From Candidatus Heimdallarchaeota archaeon (GTDB lineage Archaea; Asgardarchaeota; Heimdallarchaeia; Heimdallarchaeales; Kariarchaeaceae), in contig JAAFKL010000392.1 of NCBI GenBank assembly GCA_021399405.1, positions 1 through 15,491 of the forward strand: DNA of 15,491 nucleotides, read 5' to 3'. A model generated the notes under the pieces. That model worked only from the letters and a program-made list of their open reading frames with translations, made no database searches and had not been told where the DNA came from. The stretch's first letter is position 1; every line of letters begins with the position of its first letter. The position numbers and the translations under genes were made by a program. Positions 1 through 7,220 of this stretch are shown here, piece by piece.

Positions 1-85
1 TATACATAGAAACTTCGTTATTTAAAGATCTGAATTCTAATTGTGTTATTTCTTAAGGATGTAAATTATTATAAATTCAAAGGGA

Positions 86-351
86 ATGGCAGAATTTGTT
101 AAATATTTCAGTGACTACTGACTACAGTTATTGCTGCAGGTTGGATCGAGGAGGTTTTAGCAGGGTTTGGAGGGATAGGTCCAGGTCGAGCATCAATCTG
201 GGTATTCAAAATGGCAAGTTATGCAGAATTAGATAAACTTGTAAATTCATACAATAAGGATCAAAATGAAGTTTCTAAATCCTATTCTGCTTTTTTTGAT
301 CTGATGGAAGATATTGAAGAGAAAATTCGAGAAGAAGTAGTTTTTGTATAA
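86..351 (+). pseudogene. Small protein gene with a broken reading frame (possible dimeric alpha/beta-barrel fold)
   Basis: An ATG at 86 opens a short frame reading MAEFVKYFSDY, which stops at 119-121. A second frame, open from 115 to the stop at 349-351, reads on with protein-like composition: TVIAAGWIEEVLAG, then GPGRASIWVFKMASYAELDKL, and an acidic helical tail ending EEVVFV. Joined, the two would make a protein of about 88 residues. The order beta strand, helix, GPGRASIWVFKM strand, helix resembles small dimeric alpha/beta-barrel (ABM-like) proteins, but I do not recognise a specific family. The join coincides with a 7-base tandem repeat (TGACTAC twice, 112-125), a typical site for indels. 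Removing one copy does not by itself restore the frame. The alternative is a short intact protein starting at ATG 211 (46 residues), which would lose the conserved-looking first half. A base-call error is also possible. Confidence 0.45.
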
Positions 352-425
352 ATCAAACACAGAATATCACATTTACGTTATTAGAAATGAAAGCTTACTT
401 CAATAAATAGTTTACAAACTGAATA

Positions 426-1211
426 GTGAGTGGATATGCACTAATAACTGGTGCTTCTAGTGGTATCGGGGAGGAATTTGCACTTCAGTTAGCTTCACAG
501 GGTTATAACTTAATTTTAGTCGCGAGACGAACATCACTATTAGAAACGATTGCTCAGAAAATTAAAGATAAATATGATCTAGAGGTTATCGTAATCACTG
601 CAGATTTGTCTATCCTAGAAGAGGTTGAAATGGTCATTCAAAGGATCCAAGATATCAATCAAGTATCATATTTGGTAAACAATGCAGGATTTGCAAGTGT
701 GGGAGAAATTGATGAAGTAGATTGGATTAAACACCAATCAATGATTAATTTACATATTTCTGCTTCTACCCGATTAATTCATGCAATTCTACCCCAAATG
801 AAAGAAAGTAATGTGGGAGTAATAATTAATGTTTCATCAATTTCTGCTTTTACAGCGAGCGGAGTATATTCAGCAACAAAAAGTTATCTGGTCACATTAT
901 CCAGAGGATTAAAAAAATCACTGAAAGACTATAATATCGTTGTACAAGCTTTATGCCCTGGTTTCACTTATTCCGATTTTCACAAAACCGATGAATTTAA
1001 GGCTGCCAATTTAGATATCTACTCAAGAGTTCCTAAATTTGCTTGGCTTTCCTCAAAAAAGGTTGTGGAAATTTCATTAAAAGGTGTTAAAAAGAAAAAA
1101 ATCGTAGTAATTCCCAGTTGGAGACACAAATTAACGCTAAGAATTGCTCAACTTGGGATAGTAAATAGATCCAAGTATAAGGAAAAGGATAAAACTATAA
1201 TCAATCAATAA
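426..1211 (+). CDS. Short-chain dehydrogenase/reductase (classical SDR, COG0300-like)
   Basis: Predicted cytosolic NAD(P)-dependent oxidoreductase of 261 residues, the usual length for a classical SDR. The Rossmann glycine motif TGASSGIG is at residues 8-15, an acidic AD pair at 59-60, NNAG at 86-89, the catalytic Ser near 137-138, and the YSATK motif gives Tyr148 and Lys152. CPG at 177-179 closes the active-site region. Arg residues at 34-35 after the second strand suggest NADP(H) preference (inference). The C-terminus is very basic (VKKKK, then RSKYKEKDK), as in COG0300 members that lie close to membranes or act on acyl chains. The substrate cannot be read from sequence. The start is GTG at 426, because no ATG precedes the glycine motif in frame. 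An AATAAAT-like box near 402-408 is placed for a nearly leaderless transcript. The gene converges on the eS1 gene. Confidence 0.9.
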   Translation: MSGYALITGASSGIGEEFALQLASQGYNLILVARRTSLLETIAQKIKDKYDLEVIVITADLSILEEVEMVIQRIQDINQVSYLVNNAGFASVGEIDEVDWIKHQSMINLHISASTRLIHAILPQMKESNVGVIINVSSISAFTASGVYSATKSYLVTLSRGLKKSLKDYNIVVQALCPGFTYSDFHKTDEFKAANLDIYSRVPKFAWLSSKKVVEISLKGVKKKKIVVIPSWRHKLTLRIAQLGIVNRSKYKEKDKTIINQ

Positions 1212-1218
1212 TTAAATA

Positions 1219-1228
1219 TTTTTTTTTT
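1219..1228 (+). terminator. Oligo-T transcription terminator after the SDR gene
   Basis: A run of ten T residues begins 8 bases after the SDR stop codon, with no hairpin needed before it. Archaeal RNA polymerases terminate at such runs. It lies between two convergent genes and acts in the plus direction. Confidence 0.65.
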
Positions 1229-1250
1229 GAGTCAAAGATTGTATAAAGAA

Positions 1251-1907
1251 TTATGTAGTAGCTACAGTTTCAGGTGTGACAATTGGTGATATGTTTCCAG
1301 GTAATCTGATAACCTTAACTTTAGAAACTTCAAGAATCTTAAGAGGGAAAACTTCTTCCACTACTGGTTGTACTTCTTTTGTGATTTCATATGCTATTAG
1401 CTTGTTAACAAATGCAGGAAAGCTTAGTTCAGAGATCACTTCTTCCAGTTTTTGGTGCATAGCAGCTCGGATTTGTTTTTTAGTAGTTGTGTGAACCCTC
1501 ATTGGAGTGACAACAAACATCTTGATTCGAATCTTTGAACCATCATTCAATTTAATATTGAATATTCCCTCTACTTGGGATCGATGATTTCGTATTTGAG
1601 ATCTCCTGAAATCTCTTGATAACTCTTGTTGATGAAATTCAGTTCTTGCAACTCTTCCGGTAACTCCTGATATTTTGAAAGTTAGCTGATAGTTTAAATC
1701 CTTGAAGGAACCAGTGAGATCCATTAATGATATCTTAACTGTTCTACCAATTACTTCATCTTCATCGGAAGTAGGGGTTACACCTAAACTTTTGTCATCA
1801 AGATATTCTGGTGTCTTGATGTCAAGCCACTGCTTGTTTTTCCACTTTTCAACACTACTGTCTGGTCCACGTCTTCTTCGTCTACCAGTTGATCTTCTTT
1901 GACTCAT
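1251..1907 (-). CDS. rps3ae: 30S ribosomal protein eS1 (S3Ae)
   Basis: Structural component of the archaeal small ribosomal subunit, homologous to eukaryotic eS1/RPS3A and absent from bacteria, so it sets the domain of the organism. The 218-residue length fits the family. The N-terminus is extremely basic (SQRRSTGRRRRRG) and is followed by the family's KWKNKQW..I.TPEYL region. The core contains the GRTVKISLMDLTG stretch, the RSQIRNHRSQVEGI segment and the VTPMRVHTTTKKQIRAAM segment typical of S3Ae. I chose ATG at 1907-1905. A GTG three codons upstream (1916) is possible but adds only MII. A TATA-like box at 1924-1933 lies about 20-26 bases ahead of the ATG, so the transcript would be leaderless. 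It stands alone here with no other ribosomal genes nearby. It runs in the same direction as the MazG-like gene, 113 bases away. Confidence 0.95.
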   Translation of the reverse strand: MSQRRSTGRRRRRGPDSSVEKWKNKQWLDIKTPEYLDDKSLGVTPTSDEDEVIGRTVKISLMDLTGSFKDLNYQLTFKISGVTGRVARTEFHQQELSRDFRRSQIRNHRSQVEGIFNIKLNDGSKIRIKMFVVTPMRVHTTTKKQIRAAMHQKLEEVISELSFPAFVNKLIAYEITKEVQPVVEEVFPLKILEVSKVKVIRLPGNISPIVTPETVATT

Positions 1908-1923
1908 AATAATCACAACGTGT

Positions 1924-1933
1924 TATATATTTT
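1924..1933 (-). promoter_or_regulatory. rps3ae: TATA box of the eS1 gene
   Basis: Read on the minus strand the sequence is AAAATATATA, centred about 21-22 bases before the ATG at 1907 and 12-13 before the alternative GTG at 1916. This spacing fits a leaderless or nearly leaderless archaeal transcript. Confidence 0.5.
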
Positions 1934-2020
1934 CTCAAGTTAGAAGTCTAATATAAAATAATAGATACCGTTCCAAAATTTCTTTGGATATATTATCAAA
2001 ATGTACATCCTTATTTTCAA

Positions 2021-2356
2021 TCATTCATTCTTAGCGAGCTTTTGCCATTCATCTTTGGGAAATCTAGTTTTCATTTTTTCATATTCTGTAATCCATGCAC
2101 TGCTCAAATCAACTTTTGCTAGAAACGCGAGCTGTAAAAATAAATTGAAAGCTTGACCAAATTCCTCTTCAAGATTAGTATCATTACCTTGATGGCCAAT
2201 TCCTTTTACTTTGTAGTTTTCTTCGTATAGAAAATGTGATACAATTTCACCAAGCTCCTCAATTAAATGTGAGAATACTTGAGTTGCATTGAAACGCTCC
2301 CATTTCCTTTCCAGTATCATTTTTTGTTGTTTTAGCTGTATTTCACCAAGGTCCAT
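2021..2356 (-). CDS. MazG-like pyrophosphohydrolase-fold protein with an altered metal site
   Basis: A 111-residue all-helical protein resembling the MazG/MazG-like NTP pyrophosphohydrolase superfamily. These enzymes hydrolyse (d)NTPs to NMP and pyrophosphate using Mg2+ held by an EExxE...ExxD motif. The first half is present: LIEELGEIVSH gives Glu33, Glu34 and Glu37. The second half, EEEFGQAFNLFLQLA, aligns with the family's E-E-L-x-D-V-L-x-x-L-L-x-L-A helix and keeps Glu65, but has Gln68 where the family has a metal-binding Asp. Activity may therefore be lost or changed. The rest (KVDLSSAWITEYEKMKTRFP) matches the helix-plus-E-K-M-K-x-R-F-P ending typical of these proteins. The ATG at 2356 is the natural start. 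The gene is divergent from the ABC ATPase gene across 117 bases and runs in the same direction as eS1. Family assignment is fairly secure; function is uncertain. Confidence 0.75.
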   Translation of the reverse strand: MDLGEIQLKQQKMILERKWERFNATQVFSHLIEELGEIVSHFLYEENYKVKGIGHQGNDTNLEEEFGQAFNLFLQLAFLAKVDLSSAWITEYEKMKTRFPKDEWQKLAKNE

Positions 2357-2473
2357 ATCCGAAATTATAAGATCAAATTTTGAAAGTTATTGGTTAAATC
2401 GTATTCCATAATATATTTATCAGCAATTCGTGTGCTCAATTTAGTAATTCTTATTTTGAATTAAATTAACATT

Positions 2474-3286
2474 ATGTTAACTGTGACTATAGGAGGAAAA
2501 AGTAATTCAAAGAAAGGAGAGCCACTTGAAGTTACAGATGGTGATTCTGTCACAGTTAAAGGCCTTAGTAAATTTTACAAAAAGAACGATAAAGAAATTC
2601 ATGCTTTAAAAGATGTAAGCTTTGAAGTTAAGAAAGGAGAATTTTTTTCAATTATTGGCAGGTCTGGATCAGGTAAAACTACATTACTCAGTATAATGGG
2701 TACAATGGAAAGGCCAAACGAAGGAAAAATCGCTATTGGAAATCAAACTCTTAATTTTCTGACCAATAAGGAATTAGTTGAGATCAGAAGAAAAAAGATT
2801 GCTACTGTTTATCAAAACTATAATTTAATTCCAGTACTGTCTGCATTTCAAAATGTTGAGCTTCCTTTACTGCTCACAGGGATGAATAAACAAGAAAGGA
2901 GAGAAAGGGCGGAGAAATTGCTAAACATAGTAGGATTACTTGATCGAATTGATCACAAACCAGATGAACTGAGTGGTGGAGAAAAACAACGAGTAACAAT
3001 CGCTCGTGCTCTTGCTAACAAACCTGAAATAATATTTGCTGATGAACCAACAGGTGATCTTGATAGTGAAATTGGAGATGAAATTATCGAGTTAATCGAG
3101 GGAATAAACCGAGATCTCAATACTACAATTGTAATGGTTACACATGATCGACAACTAGCAAAACGTGCCGATAGAATAATGGAGCTTAGGGACGGATCTA
3201 TACTGAGTATCAAGGATGGGACAGGTAAAAAAATTAGACACGAAGAAGAAAATAATAGAAAAGCACGGGATCCATCTTATTATTAA
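2474..3286 (+). CDS. ABC transporter ATP-binding protein, MacB/LolD/FtsE type
   Basis: Cytoplasmic ATPase subunit of an ABC transporter, 270 residues. Walker A GRSGSGKT is at 62-69, the Q-loop Gln at 114 (YQNYNLIP), the signature LSGGE at 166-170, Walker B IIFADE at 186-191 followed by PTGDLDS, and the switch His at 224 (VTHD). The Q-loop context, the GLLDRIDHKPDELSGGEKQRVTIARAL stretch and EPTGDLDS place it in the MacB/LolD/FtsE group, which works with MacB-FtsX-fold permeases in lipoprotein export, tripartite efflux or cell-division roles. It has about 25 extra N-terminal residues (GGKSNSKKGEPLEV) and a charged C-terminal tail of about 30. No MacB-fold permease follows. The next genes encode a four-helix and a two-helix membrane protein that could be partners, or the permease may lie elsewhere. 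ATG 2474 is the only plausible ATG start. Confidence 0.92.
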   Translation: MLTVTIGGKSNSKKGEPLEVTDGDSVTVKGLSKFYKKNDKEIHALKDVSFEVKKGEFFSIIGRSGSGKTTLLSIMGTMERPNEGKIAIGNQTLNFLTNKELVEIRRKKIATVYQNYNLIPVLSAFQNVELPLLLTGMNKQERRERAEKLLNIVGLLDRIDHKPDELSGGEKQRVTIARALANKPEIIFADEPTGDLDSEIGDEIIELIEGINRDLNTTIVMVTHDRQLAKRADRIMELRDGSILSIKDGTGKKIRHEEENNRKARDPSYY

Positions 3287-3409
3287 GTTCTACTTCATTT
3301 GACTATCAAAATTCAATTATCCTTAAAAGATTGAATCTTCTATTGTAGTTTGATTAAACAATAATAATTAATCAGACAAGGTGTATGTGAAATCGGCGCA
3401 TTTGGATCA

Positions 3410-3796
3410 ATGATTGGTGGAATAATGGCCCTGGGCTCTTTAGGTGTTAGCTCATTGGTAGTATGGGAATTAACAGATAATATGTTTATATTGTATTTGT
3501 TCGTCCTATTTGGGGTGCTGGGCGGTATGGCTCTTGGTGCATTGAATGGACGCAAAGCAAGAGCACAGCAAAAATATAAAAATGAATACACCAGCTATGC
3601 TGGTATGTCTTTCACAGCAATTATTGTATTAGGTGCTTTTTACGCATTTTTTGCAATAGATAACATTGAGAAGAATATATCTACAGGAAATGATTATGAC
3701 GCTAATATGATATTGTTTTTGGCCGTTCTTTCTGGAATTCTTGCATTTTTAGGATTCGGACTTGTAATCGCAAATTCAATTTCTGAAGAGAGATAG
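3410..3796 (+). CDS. Small membrane protein with four predicted helices, unknown family
   Basis: Not recognised. The 128 residues contain four likely membrane segments, near residues 2-19, 25-45, 64-83 and 99-122. A basic loop (GRKARAQQKYKNEY, about 47-60) lies between helices 2 and 3, and an acidic loop (STGNDYDA) lies before helix 4. The positive-inside rule places the basic loop in the cytoplasm. Glycine is frequent in helices 1 and 2. In-frame codons run open upstream to a TAA at about 3365 but contain no usable start, so ATG 3410 is used, although helix 1 then starts almost at residue 1 and the true start may be non-standard. It lies 123 bases after the ABC ATPase gene and 9 bases before the next small membrane gene, so the latter two are probably cotranscribed. 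Confidence 0.7.
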   Translation: MIGGIMALGSLGVSSLVVWELTDNMFILYLFVLFGVLGGMALGALNGRKARAQQKYKNEYTSYAGMSFTAIIVLGAFYAFFAIDNIEKNISTGNDYDANMILFLAVLSGILAFLGFGLVIANSISEER

Positions 3797-3805
3797 TAGA
3801 ATAAT

Positions 3806-4048
3806 ATGCCAATCGATCAAGGATATCATTACTTAAGCAAGGTCACAGTCTATGGCATTGTTATAATGACAGTATTAATTTTTATTCTAGCCTCGATGAT
3901 ATCAATAGTCGTAAATCCCTCTGACGAAAAGCTTCTTCTGCTCTTTCTTATGATAATTCTATTAGCATCAATAATTATAACCTATTTTTGGTATCAGAAA
4001 CAGACCTACAAGGTTCAGAAAATAGAGGATTACTCTTTGAAAAAATAA
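3806..4048 (+). CDS. Small two-helix membrane protein, unknown family
   Basis: Not recognised. The 80 residues have two clear hydrophobic stretches, near 14-36 (VYGIVIMTVLIFILASMISIV) and 43-62, joined by a short NPSDEK turn. A charged C-terminal tail (QKQTYKVQKIEDYSLKK) is probably cytoplasmic. It begins 9 bases after the stop of the preceding four-helix membrane protein, which suggests one transcript and perhaps one complex. It ends 58 bases before serS. It could be a partner of the upstream ABC ATPase, but nothing in the sequence proves this. Confidence 0.65.
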   Translation: MPIDQGYHYLSKVTVYGIVIMTVLIFILASMISIVVNPSDEKLLLLFLMIILLASIIITYFWYQKQTYKVQKIEDYSLKK

Positions 4049-4077
4049 TCTAGTACTCCGGAGTTCAATCTAATAAT

Positions 4078-4088
4078 TTACATATTAT
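4078..4088 (+). promoter_or_regulatory. serS: TATA-like box upstream of serS
   Basis: TTACATATTA is centred about 24 bases before the serS ATG, the position expected for an archaeal promoter driving a leaderless message. A 10-base palindrome, ACTCCGGAGT (4055-4064), lies just upstream between the previous stop codon and this box. Confidence 0.4.
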
Positions 4089-4106
4089 TTCTATTAATGC
4101 TAATCT

Positions 4107-5396
4107 ATGCTAGATCCGAAAGCACTTAGGGATGATCCCGAAGGCATCAAAGCAAATTTGAGCAAAAGGCAAGACCCAACCCTCCTAGAATACGTAGACG
4201 AGTATGTTACAGTTGATGAAAACTGGCGTAACTTGAAAAAAGAAAGTGAGAATCTAAGACAAAAACGCAATGAGTTTGCCAAATCAATTCGTACCCTGAA
4301 AGGTGACGAAAAACAATCTGCCATCAAAGAGACACAATCTATCAAATCGGATCTAGAAAGTGTTGAAAATAAGCTAAAAGATACTGAAAATAGAAGACAA
4401 TGGATACTAGATCGTGTTCCAAATCTATTACACGAAAGTGTGCCATATGGTGTTGATGATAGTGAAAATCAGGTAATTCGTACGTGGGGAGAAAAACCAA
4501 GCTTCGATTTCACACCCAGAGATCATCACGAATTATTAGAATTACTGGATATAGCGGAGATAGAACGAGCAAGAAAAACTTCTGGAGCAAGATTCTATTT
4601 CCTCAAAAATGAGGGTGTTATCCTTGAAATGGCTCTCCTACGATATGGTGTGGATATATTAAGAGAAAAAGGAGTGAATATATTCTCTACACCTACAATG
4701 GTTAGGAAAGAAATGTTGTATGGAACTGGATTCCTACCATTGGGTGATGAAGATATTTACAAAATTGAAGGTGAAGATCTCAATCTCATTGGTACTTCAG
4801 AAGTAACATTAGGGGGAATGCATTCGGGAGAAGTATTCCTAGAAAATGAGTTACCCGTACGTTATGCTGGTGTTAGCAATTGCTATCGAACTGAAGCAAG
4901 CGCAACTACAAAAGATGACAAAGGTATTTTTAGGGTTCACGAGTTCAAAAAAGTAGAAATGTTTAGCTTCGTTCTTCCAGAAACATCATGGGATGAACAG
5001 GAAAGGATGATTGGAATCGCCGAAGAGGTATTCGAAGGCCTTGAAATGCCATTTCAAGTTGTTAACATTTGTACAGGAGATATTGGTGGTGTGGCTGCTC
5101 GAAAATACGATATAGAAGTATGGATGCCAGGACAGCAACGATATCGAGAAGTAGTTTCAGCCTCAAATTGTACTGATTATCAATCTAGAAGGTTAAATAT
5201 TAAATATCGTGGTAAAGAAGGATCAAAACCAATAGATTTTATTCATACATTGAATTCAACCACAATAACAACCACTCGTCCTATGGTTGCTATACTCGAA
5301 AATTATCAGCAAGAAGATGGAACTGTAAAAATTCCGACTGTCCTACAAAAATATACAGGATTCAAGGAAATAAAACCAAAACAGAAAAATTCCTAG
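4107..5396 (+). CDS. serS: Seryl-tRNA synthetase (standard class II type)
   Basis: Charges tRNA-Ser with serine in the cytosol using ATP. The 429 residues match the common bacterial/archaeal/eukaryotic SerRS and not the rare methanogen form. Residues 1-110 form the tRNA-binding coiled-coil arm (MLDPKALRDDPE start, heptad-rich charged helices). Class II motif 1 surrounds STPTMVRKEMLYGTGFLP (194-211). The serine-binding loop GTSE is at 229-232. Motif 2 spans CYRTEA to GIFRVHEFKKVE (259-284) with Arg261, and motif 3 is TTTRPMVAILENYQ (388-401) with Arg391. The residues before motif 3 (NSTTITTTRP) differ somewhat from the usual GSGLA.GRT wording. ATG 4107 aligns with the family start, and a TATA-like box at 4078-4088 suggests a nearly leaderless transcript of its own. 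Confidence 0.97.
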   Translation: MLDPKALRDDPEGIKANLSKRQDPTLLEYVDEYVTVDENWRNLKKESENLRQKRNEFAKSIRTLKGDEKQSAIKETQSIKSDLESVENKLKDTENRRQWILDRVPNLLHESVPYGVDDSENQVIRTWGEKPSFDFTPRDHHELLELLDIAEIERARKTSGARFYFLKNEGVILEMALLRYGVDILREKGVNIFSTPTMVRKEMLYGTGFLPLGDEDIYKIEGEDLNLIGTSEVTLGGMHSGEVFLENELPVRYAGVSNCYRTEASATTKDDKGIFRVHEFKKVEMFSFVLPETSWDEQERMIGIAEEVFEGLEMPFQVVNICTGDIGGVAARKYDIEVWMPGQQRYREVVSASNCTDYQSRRLNIKYRGKEGSKPIDFIHTLNSTTITTTRPMVAILENYQQEDGTVKIPTVLQKYTGFKEIKPKQKNS

Positions 5397-5450
5397 ATTC
5401 ATCCATTCCGCATCCCTAAAAATTACAATAATTCCTAATGTAATCGGATA

Positions 5451-5460
5451 ACATATTTAT
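5451..5460 (+). promoter_or_regulatory. TATA-like box upstream of the 377-residue membrane protein gene
   Basis: ACATATTTAT lies about 40 bases before the TTG start at 5496. Transcription would begin near 5482, giving a short leader that includes an AGGAG motif. Confidence 0.4.
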
Positions 5461-5482
5461 TTTAGAAAAATCCGTTAGAAAT

Positions 5483-5487
5483 AGGAG
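5483..5487 (+). promoter_or_regulatory. Shine-Dalgarno-like site deciding a TTG start
   Basis: AGGAG lies 8 bases before TTG 5496. It is the clearest ribosome-binding site in the window and supports TTG as the start of the 377-residue membrane protein. Most other genes here lack such a site. Confidence 0.5.
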
Positions 5488-5495
5488 AAATATAC

Positions 5496-6629
5496 TTGGC
5501 AACTGCAACTCAATTACAAAGATTTACAGATTACGATCGCCTATTTACTCGGAATAACTTCATTGTAACATTACTGGGGAGTATTGCAGCTTTTTCACTG
5601 TCATATTTTTCAGATACTTTTATCGATACCCGAGCATATGGTCCACCTTTCAGATTATCATTTACTTTTGCAGCAATAATTGTTGTATCTGCTTATACTA
5701 GGAACGTCGCTTCAGCTGGTATAGTTGGATTGGTGGGTGGCATTGGAATAACTGCACCAGATGGAGGCTCAGTTGATTGGGCACTTAGTTATATTATAAT
5801 TTCATTTGTTCTCGCCATATTTTTGGCAATGTTAGCAAATCGCCTCCAACTTGTAATGACCTGGATTAAATTACATTTAATGATGGCAATGGTATTCGTT
5901 ATATTTCTACTGGGATTGAGTATCACATCTGATCCTGAAGCAGGTGAATATATCTCTCGAGGTTACGATCTTGGAAGAGGTGGAGATATGGGAATTGGGA
6001 ACGATCTGCCTGTTATTGAGTTAATTGTATTCTCAACGTTACTAGTACTTACTTTGATCGTGTACCTATTAACCAGAAAACCAATGATTCTTGATAGTGA
6101 GAATGTATTCAAATATGAATTATTTGGATCATTATTCTTACTCTTTGGACAAGCATTATCATTCATTATGCTTTTAGGGTTGACCAAATCAGTTGGAGCA
6201 GGAGATATGGCTGAGATTGCTAGAAACCCTGCACACCTTACAACTGTTGGAGATTTATTCTCACATGAAGCCACAGGAGATTATTACGCAATTGTCATTG
6301 CTCCCTTAAATATTTACACAATCTTGTCCATTTCCACAGTCTTGACTGCTATCGGGTTATCTTTTCTCTTTATTGCTAAACATCGAGGAAACATTGAAGG
6401 AATGCGTGGTGGATCAGATATTGCTTATCTCGCCGCACCCGCAGGTCTGATGGTATTCTTTATTGCTGGATTTTATTACATTCAAAACTTTGTGTACGAA
6501 GGTGGATTTTTCATATCAATTGAACTCGTACCTATGTTTGTGACAATGATTTGGGCAGTTTTATTTTTCAATCAAATCGTAGCAAGAGTAATTCTGTTTG
6601 TGATCGATAGAATATTGCCCCAAAATTAG
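5496..6629 (+). CDS. Polytopic membrane protein, 9-10 predicted helices, unknown family
   Basis: Not recognised. The 377 residues have about nine to ten hydrophobic segments, near 22-39, 53-68, 71-86, 96-115, 125-143, 171-192, 208-230, 273-294, 309-330 and 342-370. A polar loop at 145-170 (SDPEAGEYISRGYDLGRGGDMGIGND) and another at 230-262 separate the bundle. The loops at 193-207 and 295-308 are partly charged. There are no ABC-permease EAA loop, MFS or other transporter motifs that I can identify. The start is TTG at 5496, backed by AGGAG 8 bases upstream. The stop is 5 bases before the next membrane gene, so the two form an operon and may work together. The role could be transport or membrane biogenesis; the sequence does not decide. 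Confidence 0.8.
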   Translation: MATATQLQRFTDYDRLFTRNNFIVTLLGSIAAFSLSYFSDTFIDTRAYGPPFRLSFTFAAIIVVSAYTRNVASAGIVGLVGGIGITAPDGGSVDWALSYIIISFVLAIFLAMLANRLQLVMTWIKLHLMMAMVFVIFLLGLSITSDPEAGEYISRGYDLGRGGDMGIGNDLPVIELIVFSTLLVLTLIVYLLTRKPMILDSENVFKYELFGSLFLLFGQALSFIMLLGLTKSVGAGDMAEIARNPAHLTTVGDLFSHEATGDYYAIVIAPLNIYTILSISTVLTAIGLSFLFIAKHRGNIEGMRGGSDIAYLAAPAGLMVFFIAGFYYIQNFVYEGGFFISIELVPMFVTMIWAVLFFNQIVARVILFVIDRILPQN

Positions 6630-6634
6630 TTTGG

Positions 6635-7150
6635 ATGGTTAATTTTATTTTTCAAAAATTCAATAATTACATCACTCGTCAAAGCTGGGATCATCTTAAA
6701 TTCATCCAAATGCTTACTTTGGTGATTATAGGCAACATTCTTTTCTTTTTCTTGTGGATATATTTGCTAGCATACAATAATTTGGTACCACAAAATTATT
6801 TGGAAGATTCGATTTATCAAATCAGTGAGGGAATTCTCTGGGGAGGAATTGCAGGTCTAATCGTTGCATTTTTTGAACTCTTACCAAGATATATCCGCAA
6901 GGATTGGGATTTACATGAAGTAGTTCCTTATTTTTTCCTCATTCATCTCTCTTTAGCCATAATTGTAAATATTGGGCAATTTTATGTTTCTGGCTATGGC
7001 GAATTACTAAAAATTGGGTTTGGACTGGGTTTTATCCTTGGTGGTTTGCTTGGTATAATTGCATATATTGGTGAGATAAAACTTGAACATACCAAAAAAG
7101 AGGATTATGAAAATCCTGAATTGAACGACGACGAAGATATCGCGAAATGA
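6635..7150 (+). CDS. Four-helix membrane protein, unknown family, in operon with the preceding gene
   Basis: Not recognised. The 171 residues have four predicted membrane segments, near 26-47, 65-85, 97-117 and 125-146. The N-terminus is a short basic amphipathic stretch (FQKFNNYITRQSWDHLK) and the C-terminus a strongly acidic tail (ENPELNDDEDIAK), probably cytoplasmic. The last helix is glycine-rich (GFGLGFILGGLLGIIAY). The ATG follows the stop of the 377-residue membrane protein by 5 bases, so the pair is almost certainly cotranscribed and may form one complex. No TATA box or ribosome-binding site of its own is evident. Confidence 0.78.
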   Translation: MVNFIFQKFNNYITRQSWDHLKFIQMLTLVIIGNILFFFLWIYLLAYNNLVPQNYLEDSIYQISEGILWGGIAGLIVAFFELLPRYIRKDWDLHEVVPYFFLIHLSLAIIVNIGQFYVSGYGELLKIGFGLGFILGGLLGIIAYIGEIKLEHTKKEDYENPELNDDEDIAK

Positions 7151-7190
7151 AATTCACATTCCTAAATGGAACGTTACCACTTTGGTTAAG

Positions 7191-7199
7191 TTAATAAAA
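7191..7199 (+). promoter_or_regulatory. TATA box of the enoyl-CoA hydratase gene
   Basis: TTAATAAAA is centred 26 bases before the ATG at 7221, the spacing that gives a leaderless archaeal transcript. Confidence 0.5.
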
Positions 7200-7220
7200 C
7201 GTTTTTACCTATGACACAAA

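Noticed and set aside
2491..2496. AGGAGG inside the start of the ABC ATPase gene, resembling a ribosome-binding site for an internal start
   Set aside because: No in-frame ATG, GTG or TTG follows at a usable distance. The bases are part of Ile-Gly-Gly codons.
3311..3336. Inverted repeat ATTCAAT...ATTGAAT after the ABC ATPase gene, as a possible terminator hairpin
   Set aside because: The stem is only seven AT-rich pairs with a 12-base loop and no following T run. It is too weak to call.
4055..4064. Perfect 10-base palindrome ACTCCGGAGT upstream of the serS promoter
   Set aside because: It is too short and occurs once in the places checked. It could be an operator, but a single 10-base palindrome in 15 kb is weak evidence.
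5963..6274. Open frame on the minus strand, antisense to the 377-residue membrane protein
   Set aside because: The sense frame has a convincing multi-helix protein with its own ribosome-binding site; the antisense product has no protein-like pattern.
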